Below, one piece after another: positions 18,867-27,805 of a DNA stretch of 64,000 nucleotides. The notes below the pieces were generated by a model that did no database searches, was not told the DNA's origin, and saw nothing but the letters and a program-made list of their open reading frames with translations. Numbering within the stretch: position 1 is the stretch's first letter; every line of letters starts with the position of its first letter. This stretch comes from Acinetobacter tjernbergiae DSM 14971 = CIP 107465 (GTDB lineage: Bacteria; Pseudomonadota; Gammaproteobacteria; Pseudomonadales; Moraxellaceae): NCBI RefSeq assembly GCF_000374425.1, contig NZ_KB894359.1:62001-126000 (forward strand), read 5' to 3'. A program made the translations under genes and the position numbers.

Positions 18867-20579
18867 CTATTCAACAAATAATAAAGCTAACCGAACTTGA
18901 TCATAAGCCATACGTGGACTGGTTGCTTCAACGATTGGACGCAATTTGATTGAGCCATCATCGGTAAAATGTTCTGGATTTTTACGTTTATGCAAACGTT
19001 TATAAATTTTTCGGACTTCTTCAACCACGTCATCACCAGGATTAGCAATTGAAATATCTAATCCTTGTTCTTTATGCAATCGCGCGAGATGGTTAATAAT
19101 GGTTGCAGGTGTTAGCCCTCGCTCATGGGCAATATCTTCAATTTCATATCCATCTTCAAATAAAGCACGCGTTTCATCTAAGGTCGCTGCTGCATAATTT
19201 TGCTTTCCACTTTTGGATAATTTCTTTTCATTCCGATTGATTTCAGTTGGATTGAGTGTGCCACCACAATGGCGAATAAAAGCATTATGTTGCGTGGTTA
19301 AATCCACATTTCCAAAGTTAACTTCTGCTTCAGTCGATAATTCCTGAAAACGGCGATCTGCTTTGATGGCTAAACTATCAAGCTCAAGTGCTTGCTCATT
19401 AAAGCCAAGTAGTTTCAGTCCTGTTAGCGACTTCAACCGAGATAAAGCCACGTAGCCCTGACCTTTTTCAAAGGTATTGCTTAAATTAATTTCTGCGGCT
19501 TCCAACGTCATACCCTGACTTTTATGAATGGTAATCGCCCAAGCCAAACGCAAAGGAATTTGCTGAAAACTTGCAATCGCTTTGCCCGCTTCATTTTCAA
19601 TTGACCACGTTTCTGGTTCAACCAATAAAGTCGTTCCATCCGTCAATTTGACCTTTGGCAGAAGACCTTGCTTATCATCTTCCTCAAAACCAATGACCTC
19701 ACCTAAACTGCCATTGATATAACCCATATCAAAGTTATTTTTGACAAACATTACTTTGGCATGTTTTTTAAGTGCCAACTCCTCAGGTGCACGTACTGAA
19801 GATTTTAAGGTTTCAATTAATTTGTCGTTGCCATCGACAACCGCATTGAATTGGTGGCTTTCATTCTCAATTTCGTTGAGATGTTGATAGTTGATATTAT
19901 CGACATCCATATTATGCGTATATAAACGAGTAAAGGTCTCACCAATATCATGCTGACGTGATTGTTGTAATGCAGAAATATGATTCTGTTGAATGCTCTG
20001 CGCACGAATCGCATTTAAAATTTGATTTAAAATTTCATCGTCCTGACGATGCTGTTCCGTTAAATAGCAAACACGAAATTTAGCTTCAACCCATGCCTCA
20101 GACATAAAGCAAAATTTATCCCGATTGCTTTCATCTTTTCTACCCACAGGTGGTAACTGGAAAAAATCACCCGCAACAATGACTTGAATCCCACCAAAAG
20201 CCTCATCACTTTCTTTAAAGTATTTAAGCACCTGATTAACCAAATTGAGTTGTTTGGCATGCAACATTGAAATTTCATCAATAATTAAGACTTGGGCATT
20301 TTCTAAATGCTCTTTTAAATATTTACGCTCTTTCATTCGTTTGAGGTCATCATCACTCAAACGATCTTTGATCCCAATTCCTGCCCATGTATGGATGGTC
20401 ATACCATTCATATGTGTAGCAGCGATCCCTGTAGAAGCAGTAATCGCAACTGGTACTTTTCGCGCTTTAAGATAATGAATATATTGATTAAGCGTATAGG
20501 TTTTTCCTGCACCTGCGGAACCTGTTAAAAAAACATTTTCCCCAGCTTTAAGTAACTTCAGTGCAGTCTCTTGTTTCAT
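18867..20579 (-). CDS. PIF1/RecD-like helicase with C-terminal helix-turn-helix
   Basis: A 570-residue superfamily 1 ATPase. Walker A is GSAGAGKT (20-27) and Walker B is VLIIDEIS (Asp101-Glu102). GDFFQLPPV follows at about 140, and the motif AITIHKSQGMTL (about 345-355) is typical of PIF1/RecD2-type 5'-3' helicases. The C-terminal 100 residues contain a helicase C-terminal helix-turn-helix (DGYEIEDIAHERGLTPATI). The ATG at 20579 is preferred; a TTG seven codons upstream is the only longer alternative. Likely role: unwinding of DNA structures in repair or replication. It is the first gene of a two-gene unit with the isomerase, an unexplained pairing. Confidence 0.88.
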   Translation of the reverse strand: MKQETALKLLKAGENVFLTGSAGAGKTYTLNQYIHYLKARKVPVAITASTGIAATHMNGMTIHTWAGIGIKDRLSDDDLKRMKERKYLKEHLENAQVLIIDEISMLHAKQLNLVNQVLKYFKESDEAFGGIQVIVAGDFFQLPPVGRKDESNRDKFCFMSEAWVEAKFRVCYLTEQHRQDDEILNQILNAIRAQSIQQNHISALQQSRQHDIGETFTRLYTHNMDVDNINYQHLNEIENESHQFNAVVDGNDKLIETLKSSVRAPEELALKKHAKVMFVKNNFDMGYINGSLGEVIGFEEDDKQGLLPKVKLTDGTTLLVEPETWSIENEAGKAIASFQQIPLRLAWAITIHKSQGMTLEAAEINLSNTFEKGQGYVALSRLKSLTGLKLLGFNEQALELDSLAIKADRRFQELSTEAEVNFGNVDLTTQHNAFIRHCGGTLNPTEINRNEKKLSKSGKQNYAAATLDETRALFEDGYEIEDIAHERGLTPATIINHLARLHKEQGLDISIANPGDDVVEEVRKIYKRLHKRKNPEHFTDDGSIKLRPIVEATSPRMAYDQVRLALLFVE

Positions 20580-20738
20580 AATTTCTTCAGTCAAAAACAA
20601 CAGCCCATAGCTTAACGATTTTTTTCTAAAAGTAAAAACTCAAACTGTGCCAAAGAACTGTTTGTATCTCATTTTTACATTGACATCCAAACTTTTTCAT
20701 TTAATGTGTTTCTGAGTTAATTCAGATTAGATATAAAA

Positions 20739-21704
20739 ATGAACACTTCGAATTTATATAAATATCAAACAGATATATTAGGAGAAAATTATCAGCAACT
20801 CACTTTAGATTTTGCTGATGATTATGATGGCAAAGTCGTTGCAACTTTAGTCCGTAAAAAAGCAGCACAAGCAACAAAGAAAGCTGTTCTCTATATTCAT
20901 GGTTTTTCTGACTACTTTTTCCAAACAGAAATGGCAGAACAATTTAACCAGCATGGTTATGATTTTTATGCGCTTGATCTCAGAAAATACGGGCGCTCTA
21001 AACTCCCTCATCAAAAATTTTATTATGTTCTAGACCTACGTGAATATGATGCTGAAATCAGTAAAGCACTCGAAATTATTGGTCAAGAACAGCATAATCA
21101 AGTACTACTTGCAGGGCATTCAACGGGTGGCTTAATCACATCACTTTATGCAGCACATTATCCAGACCATCGCCTGATTAAAGGGTTATGGGTTAATAGC
21201 CCCTTCTATGGTTTCTATAAAAGTGTCATAGAGAAAAAAGTCGGTATTCCGCTACTTAGTGAAGTGGGTAAATACTTACCAAATGCCAAATTCCCTAGTG
21301 GGTTAAACCCATGGTATACACCTAGTTTACATAAAGATTTTTATGGCGAATGGGATTTCAATTTAGAGTGGAAACCGAGATCTATGCCTTTTGTCCATTT
21401 ATGTTTTGTCCATGCCATTCATGAGGCACAAAAAGAAATCCATAAAGGTATCACTTTAAATATTCCAACTCTGATTATGCATTCACATCAATCCAAATAT
21501 CCTAAAAAATGGGGAATTGATGCACAACAAAGTGATGTGATTTTAGATATCAAAGATATGACAAATAATGCGAAGAAAATGAAAGGTGATGTACAAACTC
21601 TTGCTGTAAAAAATGGCTTACATGATCTTGTTCTTTCTGCACCGCCTGTTCGAGAAAAAGTCTATCAAGATTTATTTTCTTGGCTCGAACAAAAAATACC
21701 TTAA
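20739..21704 (+). CDS. Alpha/beta hydrolase (monoglyceride lipase / serine aminopeptidase-like)
   Basis: A 321-residue alpha/beta hydrolase of the Hydrolase_4 (lysophospholipase/monoacylglycerol lipase) type. The oxyanion-hole HG is at 54-55 (LYIHGFSDY), the nucleophile Ser128 lies in GHSTGG, and a His in NGLHDL near residue 302 fits the triad. There is no signal peptide, so it is cytoplasmic. The substrate cannot be predicted. The glutamine amidotransferase gene starts 31 bases after its stop, so the two probably form an operon. Upstream the region is shared with the divergent helicase gene. Confidence 0.87.
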   Translation: MNTSNLYKYQTDILGENYQQLTLDFADDYDGKVVATLVRKKAAQATKKAVLYIHGFSDYFFQTEMAEQFNQHGYDFYALDLRKYGRSKLPHQKFYYVLDLREYDAEISKALEIIGQEQHNQVLLAGHSTGGLITSLYAAHYPDHRLIKGLWVNSPFYGFYKSVIEKKVGIPLLSEVGKYLPNAKFPSGLNPWYTPSLHKDFYGEWDFNLEWKPRSMPFVHLCFVHAIHEAQKEIHKGITLNIPTLIMHSHQSKYPKKWGIDAQQSDVILDIKDMTNNAKKMKGDVQTLAVKNGLHDLVLSAPPVREKVYQDLFSWLEQKIP

Positions 21705-21735
21705 CCAAGTTCTATTTATAGTGATTACACAAATT

Positions 21736-22458
21736 ATGGATACTTCAATTTCATTACCTAAAACAGTTTATGCGATTCAACACCTTGCTTTTGAAGATTT
21801 AGGTTCTTTGGAAGATATTTTTTATCAACTCGGTTTCCGCGTTCGTTATTTCGAAGCGGGTGTAGATGATCTCAGCCCTGCATTAAATTATGATGGGCTT
21901 ACAATTATTCTCGGTGGACCTATTGGTGTTTATGAAACGAAGGACTACCCTTTCTTAGTTGATGAAATTGAAGGGCTTAAACAGCGCTTAGCTGCCAACA
22001 AGCCAACCATAGGAATTTGTCTAGGTGCGCAACTGATTGCGCACGCATCAGGGGCAAAAGTCTACGCAGGACATCAAAAAGAAATTGGTTGGAGTCAGTT
22101 AGAAATCAAAGCTGTTGAGCATAATTCCTTATCTGCACTTGAAAACACTGAAGTTCTGCATTGGCACGGCGATACATTTGATTTACCACGCCATGCGACA
22201 TTACTTGCAAGCTCGGCAATTTATCCTAATCAGGCATTTTCTATCGGGAATAACATCTTAGCTTTACAATTTCATTTGGAGATCACCCAACACAGTTTTG
22301 AGAAATGGCTGATTGGCCATACCTGTGAAATACGTCATGCAGGCTTATCAATTCCTCAGTTACGACAAGATAATTTGGATTATGCAACGCAATTAGAAAA
22401 CAAATGCAGTGGAATTATTCAGTCATTTTTGGACAACATTAATTACTCAAAAGTCTAA
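21736..22458 (+). CDS. Class I glutamine amidotransferase-like protein
   Basis: A 240-residue stand-alone class I glutamine amidotransferase domain (GuaA-N-like). The catalytic triad is visible: Cys95 in GICLGAQ, His180 and Glu182 in LQFHLE. The start at 21736 (MDTSISLPKT) is preferred; an in-frame extension upstream would run deep into the hydrolase gene. Proteins of this type hydrolyse glutamine or gamma-glutamyl compounds. Free-standing versions often have unclear partners. It follows the hydrolase gene closely. No synthetase partner gene is adjacent. Confidence 0.88.
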   Translation: MDTSISLPKTVYAIQHLAFEDLGSLEDIFYQLGFRVRYFEAGVDDLSPALNYDGLTIILGGPIGVYETKDYPFLVDEIEGLKQRLAANKPTIGICLGAQLIAHASGAKVYAGHQKEIGWSQLEIKAVEHNSLSALENTEVLHWHGDTFDLPRHATLLASSAIYPNQAFSIGNNILALQFHLEITQHSFEKWLIGHTCEIRHAGLSIPQLRQDNLDYATQLENKCSGIIQSFLDNINYSKV

Positions 22459-22653
22459 ATCAACTAGTAGTATCCTATAAATTGGGATGCTACTTAACAT
22501 ATTAATTAGAGCAATATGTGTAATTACATTTATTAAAAAATTATTACACAAACAAACATTAAGCCAAACAACTAGCTACAAGATAATTTAATAAAGTTTA
22601 AAATAAACAATAGAATATAAAAACTAAGTCTGTTTTTAAGTGGGTCTACAATT

Positions 22654-22758
22654 ATGATAAAGCTGTTAAGAAGTTTCCATACAATTAATACTTATTTAAT
22701 TCTATCAACAGCATTACTTATTTCAATGATTGTTTACTTTTATCACATCAATCCTTAA
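22654..22758 (+). CDS. Possible 34-residue single-helix membrane protein
   Basis: ATG-initiated ORF of 34 codons ending in TAA, encoding a short basic start (MIKLLRSFH) and one hydrophobic stretch (about residues 13-30) with a polar end. A weak purine-rich stretch precedes the ATG. A strong terminator starts 15 bases after the stop, which favours a transcribed unit. Small single-helix proteins of this type are common in bacteria but hard to confirm from one sequence. It could also be chance in an AT-rich gap. Confidence 0.4.
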   Translation: MIKLLRSFHTINTYLILSTALLISMIVYFYHINP

Positions 22759-22772
22759 AAATAGCCTAGCAA

Positions 22773-22803
22773 AAAAAGCCCAATCATCACAATTGGGCTT
22801 TTT
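22773..22803. terminator. Bidirectional terminator downstream of glnS
   Basis: Twelve-base arms with an AGCCCAAT core (22773-22784 and 22792-22803), flanked by A-run and T-run. It serves the rightward small ORF/amidotransferase unit and leftward glnS. Confidence 0.87.
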
Positions 22804-22860
22804 ATTAAACTAATGTTCATCAAAACTCAAATAGCTAAAATGAGAATCCAATGAATTAGA

Positions 22861-24588
22861 TTACTTCTTCTCAGCCTTAAAACTGTCTTTAAGATCAAGA
22901 ATACGGTTAAACACAGGTTTCTCAACTTGATGATCATGTTGATCTGCAACAAAATAACCTTCACGCTCAAACTGGAAACGATCTTCTGGCTTCGCTTGTG
23001 CTAACGCAGGTTCAATCACAGCCTGTACCACGTTCAATGATTCAGGATTTAGATTTGCCAAGAAATCATCCGTCGCATCTGGTGCGGCTTCAGTAAACAA
23101 ACGATCGTAAATACGAATTTCAGCAGGTATACCTTTCGTTGCAGAGACCCAATGAATCACACCTTTGACTTTACGACCTTCAGGATTTTTGCCCAAAGTT
23201 TCAGGATCAATTGAACATTTAAGCTCAATCACTTCACCATTGGCATCTTTAATTACTTCATCACACTTGATGACATAAGCATGACGTAAACGCACTTCAC
23301 CATCTGGAATTAAACGCTTAAAGCCTTTTGGTGCAACCTCTTCAAAATCCTTACGATCAATATAGATTTCATGCGTTAAAGGAATAACACGTTCACCCAT
23401 ATCAACATTTGGATGACGTGAATGAGTTAAATCTAATTCTTCAGGTAAATTGGTCAATGTGACTTTTAATGGATTCAATACAGCCATACCACGCGCTGCG
23501 GCATTTTCCAAAGACTGACGAATACAGAACTCAAGCATTGCAACATCCACAATACCATCTGTTTTCGATACACCCACACGCTTACAGAAATCTCGTAAAC
23601 CTTCTGCGGTAAAACCACGACGACGCATCCCGACTACGGTTGGCATACGCGGATCATCCCAACCCTGTACATGGTTACCCTCAACCAATTTACGCAATTT
23701 ACGTTTAGAGGTAATGGTGTAATCGATGTTTAAACGTGATGACTCATATTGACGCGGTACAGCTGGAGAATGAACTTTCTCCACAATCCAATCATAGAAT
23801 GGGCGGTGATCTTGGAATTCTAAAGTACAGAGTGAATGAGTAATCCCTTCAATTGCATCTGACAATGGATGAGCATAGTCATACATTGGATACATTTTCC
23901 ACTTATCACCCGTTTGATGATGCGCTGAATGCAATACGCGATAAAGAATCGGGTCACGCATATGTACGTTCGGGCTTGTCATATCAATTTTGGCACGTAA
24001 AACAGCACCACCTTCTTGGATTTCACCACTACGCATTTGTTCAAAACGCGCTAAGTTTTCCTCAACTGTGGCATCACGATATGGCGAGTTTTTACCTAGC
24101 TCAATGAAACTACCACGATTCAACTTAATTTCTTCAGGTGTTTGCAAGTCCACATAGGCATCCCCCTGTTCAATTAATTGAACAGCCCACGTGTAAAGCT
24201 GATCGAAATAACTTGATGCATAACGAGGCTCACCATTCCAGTTAAAACCTAACCACTTCACATCATTGGCAATACCATCAACATATTCTTGTTCTTCGGC
24301 ATCTGGGTTTGTATCATCAAAACGTAAATTACATAAACCGTCGAATTCTTCAGCAATACCAAAGTTGAGACAAATCGCTTTGACATGACCAATATGTAGA
24401 TAACCATTTGGCTCAGGTGGAAAACGAGTCACAACTTTTTGAGTACGACCTTGATTTAAGTCATCTGTAATCACTTGACGTACAAAATCCAAGCCTGCCT
24501 GTTGTTCTTGCTGCGCGGCGTCGACAGTGGTTTGAGTATTCGGTGTCGGGGTCTTTGGCAGTTCTGAAACAACATCATTTGGCTTCAT
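22861..24588 (-). CDS. glnS: Glutaminyl-tRNA synthetase
   Basis: Charges tRNA-Gln with glutamine using ATP (class I synthetase, cytoplasm). The 575-residue protein has [16 protein letters not shown] with the HIGH signature at 65-68 and the second class I element in the TSKRKL region (near 300). The C-terminal beta-barrel anticodon-binding half follows, rich in [16 protein letters not shown] strands. About 30 extra residues precede the catalytic core compared with the E. coli enzyme; they are Gln/Thr-rich and probably unstructured. GlnS shares a 167-base divergent promoter region with ppiB and ends at a terminator. Confidence 0.97.
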   Translation of the reverse strand: MKPNDVVSELPKTPTPNTQTTVDAAQQEQQAGLDFVRQVITDDLNQGRTQKVVTRFPPEPNGYLHIGHVKAICLNFGIAEEFDGLCNLRFDDTNPDAEEQEYVDGIANDVKWLGFNWNGEPRYASSYFDQLYTWAVQLIEQGDAYVDLQTPEEIKLNRGSFIELGKNSPYRDATVEENLARFEQMRSGEIQEGGAVLRAKIDMTSPNVHMRDPILYRVLHSAHHQTGDKWKMYPMYDYAHPLSDAIEGITHSLCTLEFQDHRPFYDWIVEKVHSPAVPRQYESSRLNIDYTITSKRKLRKLVEGNHVQGWDDPRMPTVVGMRRRGFTAEGLRDFCKRVGVSKTDGIVDVAMLEFCIRQSLENAAARGMAVLNPLKVTLTNLPEELDLTHSRHPNVDMGERVIPLTHEIYIDRKDFEEVAPKGFKRLIPDGEVRLRHAYVIKCDEVIKDANGEVIELKCSIDPETLGKNPEGRKVKGVIHWVSATKGIPAEIRIYDRLFTEAAPDATDDFLANLNPESLNVVQAVIEPALAQAKPEDRFQFEREGYFVADQHDHQVEKPVFNRILDLKDSFKAEKK

Positions 24589-24755
24589 AGGGTGTAAATC
24601 ACTTCTTACAGTTAAAAAAATAGGAAATAAAACGCAATCTTTGCTTTTTCTGAAAGATTTTAACGTTTTTTACTTGCCTTGTAGTTTACAGTTTGCTTAT
24701 GCTTCTCTCAACCAAAAACCCATGGTCACAAGCCCATGTTTAGGAGATTAATGTA

Positions 24756-25265
24756 ATGAGTTTTCCTCAAGTCGAATTAAATACCAACAAAGGTCGTATT
24801 GTTCTTGAGCTTAACGCTGAAAAAGCACCAAAAACGGTTGCAAATTTCTTAGAATATGTACGCGACGGTTTCTATGACGGCGTAATTTTCCACCGTGTGA
24901 TTGATGGTTTTATGATCCAAGGTGGTGGCATGGACGAAAACTTCAAAGAAAAAGCAACACGTGACTCAATCGAAAATGAAGCTGACAACGGCTTAAGTAA
25001 CGATGAAGGCACAATTGCAATGGCGCGTACTCAAGCTCCTCACTCTGCATCTGCTCAATTCTTTATTAACGTTAAAAACAACTCTTTCTTAAACCATACT
25101 GGTAAAACAGCACAAGGCTGGGGTTATGCAGTATTTGGTAAAGTTGTTGAAGGTCTTGATATTGTAGAAGCGATCAAAGGCGTTCGTACTGGCAACCGCG
25201 GCTACCATGCTGATGTTCCTTTAGAAAACGTTGTGATTGAATCAGCTAAAATTATTGCTGAGTAA
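24756..25265 (+). CDS. ppiB: Peptidyl-prolyl cis-trans isomerase B (cyclophilin)
   Basis: A 169-residue cytoplasmic cyclophilin that speeds proline isomerisation during folding. It has the family core [14 protein letters not shown] (about residues 46-59), [13 protein letters not shown] (around 100-112) and [12 protein letters not shown]. There is no signal peptide, which separates it from periplasmic PpiA. A GGAG site lies upstream of the ATG. It is followed by a 68-base palindromic repeat element and then lpxH on the same strand, the order also seen in related genomes. Confidence 0.95.
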   Translation: MSFPQVELNTNKGRIVLELNAEKAPKTVANFLEYVRDGFYDGVIFHRVIDGFMIQGGGMDENFKEKATRDSIENEADNGLSNDEGTIAMARTQAPHSASAQFFINVKNNSFLNHTGKTAQGWGYAVFGKVVEGLDIVEAIKGVRTGNRGYHADVPLENVVIESAKIIAE

Positions 25266-25266
25266 C

Positions 25267-25334
25267 AATCCCTCCTAACCTCCCTTGATAAAGGGAGGAA
25301 AGTCCCTCTTTTTAAAGAGGGATTTAGGGAGATT
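25267..25334. repeat. Compound palindromic repeat element between ppiB and lpxH
   Basis: A 68-base element with near-complementary outer ends (25267-25278 and 25324-25334) enclosing two perfect hairpins: an 8-base stem with 4-base loop (25279-25298) and a 9-base stem with 2-base loop (25303-25322). The second hairpin closely matches the one at 52793-52813. It has no T-run, so it is better read as a dispersed cruciform repeat (REP- or MITE-like remnant) than as a simple terminator. Confidence 0.7.
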
Positions 25335-25348
25335 AAAAGGAAGAAAGT

Positions 25349-26065
25349 GTGACCTATCTATTTATCTCAGATCTACACTTGTCGCCTGATCATCATCGAC
25401 TCATTCGAGGGTTTTTAGCTTTATTGAAAGAATATCAAAATAAAAATACCCAACTTTATATTCTAGGTGATTGGTTTAATGCTTGGATTGGTGACGATTA
25501 CACTGCGCCATGGTTAGATGAAATTGTCAATGCTTTACAAGCATTCGCTGCGGCAGGCAATCAAGTGTATTTCCAAGTGGGTAATCGAGATTTTGCCTTA
25601 GGTCAAAAGTTCCTAAATCACTTCAACGGTATTCTATTACCTGATGTTTATACACTCGACATTGATCACAAAAAATTTCGACTCGAACACGGTGACGCCT
25701 TATGCACAGACGATATTGCTTATCAACGTTTTCGCAAAGTAATTCGCAACCCCATTTTACTCGGTTTCTTAAAACGCACTCCTTTGAGTTTTAGACAAAA
25801 ACTTGCTAATGGTTTCCGTAAGAAAAGTAGTGAAACTAAGCAAATGAAAAGCTACGATATTATGGATGTTAATACACAAGCAGTAGAATCAGTCATCGCA
25901 CCTGTCGATTATTTAATTCATGGACATACTCATCGTCCAGATATTCAGCATGTACTCAACAAACAACGTATTGTTTTAGGTGATTGGCGAGCGGATTCAG
26001 CTTGGGTTTTAGAAATAAATCCTCTAGAAAATAATCAATTAGATTTTAAACAGTGGACTTACTGA
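25349..26065 (+). CDS. lpxH: UDP-2,3-diacylglucosamine diphosphatase
   Basis: Cleaves UDP-2,3-diacylglucosamine to lipid X and UMP in lipid A synthesis, at the inner face of the inner membrane. The 238-residue protein has the metallophosphoesterase motifs in order: DLHLS (8-12), GDWFNAWIGDD (40-50), GNRD (78-81), EHGD, and HGHTHRP near 197. The start is a GTG at 25349 with an AAGGAAG site upstream. Length and motif set fit LpxH rather than LpxI. It may be co-transcribed with ppiB through the intervening repeat. Confidence 0.94.
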   Translation: MTYLFISDLHLSPDHHRLIRGFLALLKEYQNKNTQLYILGDWFNAWIGDDYTAPWLDEIVNALQAFAAAGNQVYFQVGNRDFALGQKFLNHFNGILLPDVYTLDIDHKKFRLEHGDALCTDDIAYQRFRKVIRNPILLGFLKRTPLSFRQKLANGFRKKSSETKQMKSYDIMDVNTQAVESVIAPVDYLIHGHTHRPDIQHVLNKQRIVLGDWRADSAWVLEINPLENNQLDFKQWTY

Positions 26066-26172
26066 TTTCAGATCCATTTAATTCAAATCGATATAGAAAT
26101 CACATTTCGCTACTTTCAGTAACGTTTATATCAAGTAAAATAAATTAATTTTTTTGGTTTGGTTTATTCTCA

Positions 26173-26826
26173 ATGGACACTTTAGTTACAGCAAAAACAC
26201 GTTATGCAACAAAAGCTTATAATGCAGAGAAAAAAATCCCTCAAACGCAGTTTGAAAAACTTTTAGAAGTATTACGTTTCAGCCCTTCTTCAGTGAATAT
26301 TCAACCTTGGCATTTTCTAGTCGCTGAATCTGATCAAGCGAAACAACGTATTGCATCAGCACTGACAGGGAATTATGTCTATAATGCCGCTAAAGTGCTT
26401 CATTCTTCGCACACCCTCGTGTTCTGTACTCGTACTGATATTTCATCTGAATATTTAGAACAACTCTTACAACAAGATGATGCCAGTGGTCGCTTTAAAG
26501 ATGAAGCTGCCAAACAAGGGCAACGTGATACCCGTCATGGTTATGTCGAATTCTACCGTAATGAACTAAAAAACCTATCATCTTGGATGGAAAACCAAAC
26601 TTACCTTGCGCTTGGACAATTCCTTTTTGCAGCGGGGCTAGAAGGTATTGATGCAACACCAATGGAAGGGTTTGATCGAGATACGTTGAATAAAGAATTT
26701 AAACTCACAGAAAAAGGCTTGAAGGCATCAGTCATCGTTGCTTTAGGTTATCGCAGTGACAGTGATTTCAATGCCAAACTACCAAAATCACGCCTACCAG
26801 ATGAAGTCGTTTTTACTCATTTATAA
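26173..26826 (+). CDS. NfsB-like oxygen-insensitive NAD(P)H nitroreductase
   Basis: A 217-residue flavoprotein of the nitroreductase family, closest in layout to NfsB / dihydropteridine reductase. Near the N-terminus RYATKAYN (about 11-18) and RFSPSSVNIQPWHF (about 35-50) form the FMN site, and EGIDATPMEGFD is found near residue 160. It reduces nitroaromatics or quinones with NAD(P)H; the physiological substrate is not predictable. It stands alone, 107 bases after lpxH, and ends at a strong terminator shared with the convergent EamA gene. Confidence 0.9.
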   Translation: MDTLVTAKTRYATKAYNAEKKIPQTQFEKLLEVLRFSPSSVNIQPWHFLVAESDQAKQRIASALTGNYVYNAAKVLHSSHTLVFCTRTDISSEYLEQLLQQDDASGRFKDEAAKQGQRDTRHGYVEFYRNELKNLSSWMENQTYLALGQFLFAAGLEGIDATPMEGFDRDTLNKEFKLTEKGLKASVIVALGYRSDSDFNAKLPKSRLPDEVVFTHL

Positions 26827-26832
26827 TCATTC

Positions 26833-26860
26833 AAAGGGAGTAGCTTAGCTTACTCCCTTT
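26833..26860. terminator. Bidirectional terminator
   Basis: Ten-base perfect stem (26833-26842 with 26851-26860) between the convergent nitroreductase and EamA genes. Confidence 0.8.
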
Positions 26861-26863
26861 GTT

Positions 26864-27724
26864 TCATTTCATCATTGCTTTGGCTAAACATAGGACTGCA
26901 ACCACACCACAGATCAATCCAATCCAGGTATAAGCTTTTAAGCGTTCTTTAAATAATACGATGCCACTAAGAACGCCAAGTACCACGACAAGAATATTCA
27001 TGCCTGCAAAAACAATGGCTGGCGTTTCTTTGAAAATCATATGCGCTTTGACATACAAGGCGATATTGGCAAAATTCAGTACACCTAAAACCAAACCCAT
27101 AAAAATATTTTTAGGCTGCCAGTTCGGCTGGGTAATTGCAATATAAGCAATAGATAAAATAAAAGCTGTGATAAACGTTAAATTCAACGTGACAGCAAAC
27201 TGTAAACCTAGACTACTGCTATATTTTAGTAATACATCAATCGCAGCATAACCCGCCCAGACACTAAACAAAAATAAAGCAGATTTTAAATTCATGCTTT
27301 TACTTGCCTGCTCCGTGGCTTGTCCAATAATGATCGCTAAAATTGCGATGATCCCCAGCACCACACCAATTAATTTTAATTGGCTAAACTGCTCGCCAAA
27401 AATAAAATAGGCTGCCAATAATGACAGTATGACCGCCAAACGTTGAGCAATTTCAGTTTTAAGAATCCCTGCAAATTGCAAGGATTTTGCCAAACATAAA
27501 AAAATACTCGGCAATAAGATCGCTAAAATGAAAATCAACCACCAAGGGGTATGATTCCAAGAAATATGGCTAATATCCGTTTTAAACCAATAAAAACATA
27601 AAATACTTGCACTCAAATAATTCCATGCAATCATTTGAAAAACATCAAACCCTTTTGTTTTAAGGTATTTCAATAGAATTGAGACGAGAACACTACAACT
27701 CGCAGCAGCAACAATCATTTCCAT
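26864..27724 (-). CDS. EamA/DMT superfamily transporter
   Basis: A 286-residue inner-membrane protein with about ten hydrophobic helices arranged as two similar halves, typical of drug/metabolite transporters with two EamA domains. Useful markers are the AYFIFGEQFSQLKLIGVVLG block in the first half and GIVLFKERLKAYTWIGLICG in the second, which repeat the same Glu-containing end-of-helix pattern. It likely exports or imports a small metabolite; the substrate is unknown. Two close ATG codons (27724 and 27718) are possible starts. The hfq terminator lies just upstream. Confidence 0.85.
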   Translation of the reverse strand: MEMIVAAASCSVLVSILLKYLKTKGFDVFQMIAWNYLSASILCFYWFKTDISHISWNHTPWWLIFILAILLPSIFLCLAKSLQFAGILKTEIAQRLAVILSLLAAYFIFGEQFSQLKLIGVVLGIIAILAIIIGQATEQASKSMNLKSALFLFSVWAGYAAIDVLLKYSSSLGLQFAVTLNLTFITAFILSIAYIAITQPNWQPKNIFMGLVLGVLNFANIALYVKAHMIFKETPAIVFAGMNILVVVLGVLSGIVLFKERLKAYTWIGLICGVVAVLCLAKAMMK

Positions 27725-27754
27725 AATATTTATTCTGACTTTCTAAAACACAAA

Positions 27755-27786
27755 AAAATGCCAGTCTAGCGTGAGACTGGCATTTT
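27755..27786 (-). terminator. Terminator after hfq
   Basis: Thirteen-base perfect stem (27755-27767 with 27774-27786), 6-base loop, T-run on the minus strand. It lies 20 bases past the hfq stop and ends the tsaE-mutL-miaA-hfq unit. Confidence 0.9.
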
Positions 27787-27805
27787 CTTAAAGATCATTG
27801 ATCAA

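Larger units (their letters stand above)
22459..22860. other. 402-base gap with one short ORF and a terminator
   Basis: AT-rich gap between the amidotransferase gene and the convergent glnS. It holds a 34-codon ORF with one hydrophobic segment (22654-22758) and the terminator at 22773-22803. Nothing else recognisable was seen in 22459-22650. Confidence 0.5.

Noticed and set aside
20245..20475. Plus-strand ORF inside the helicase gene
   Set aside because: Shadow frame opposite the conserved Walker region; no start signal and no family resemblance.
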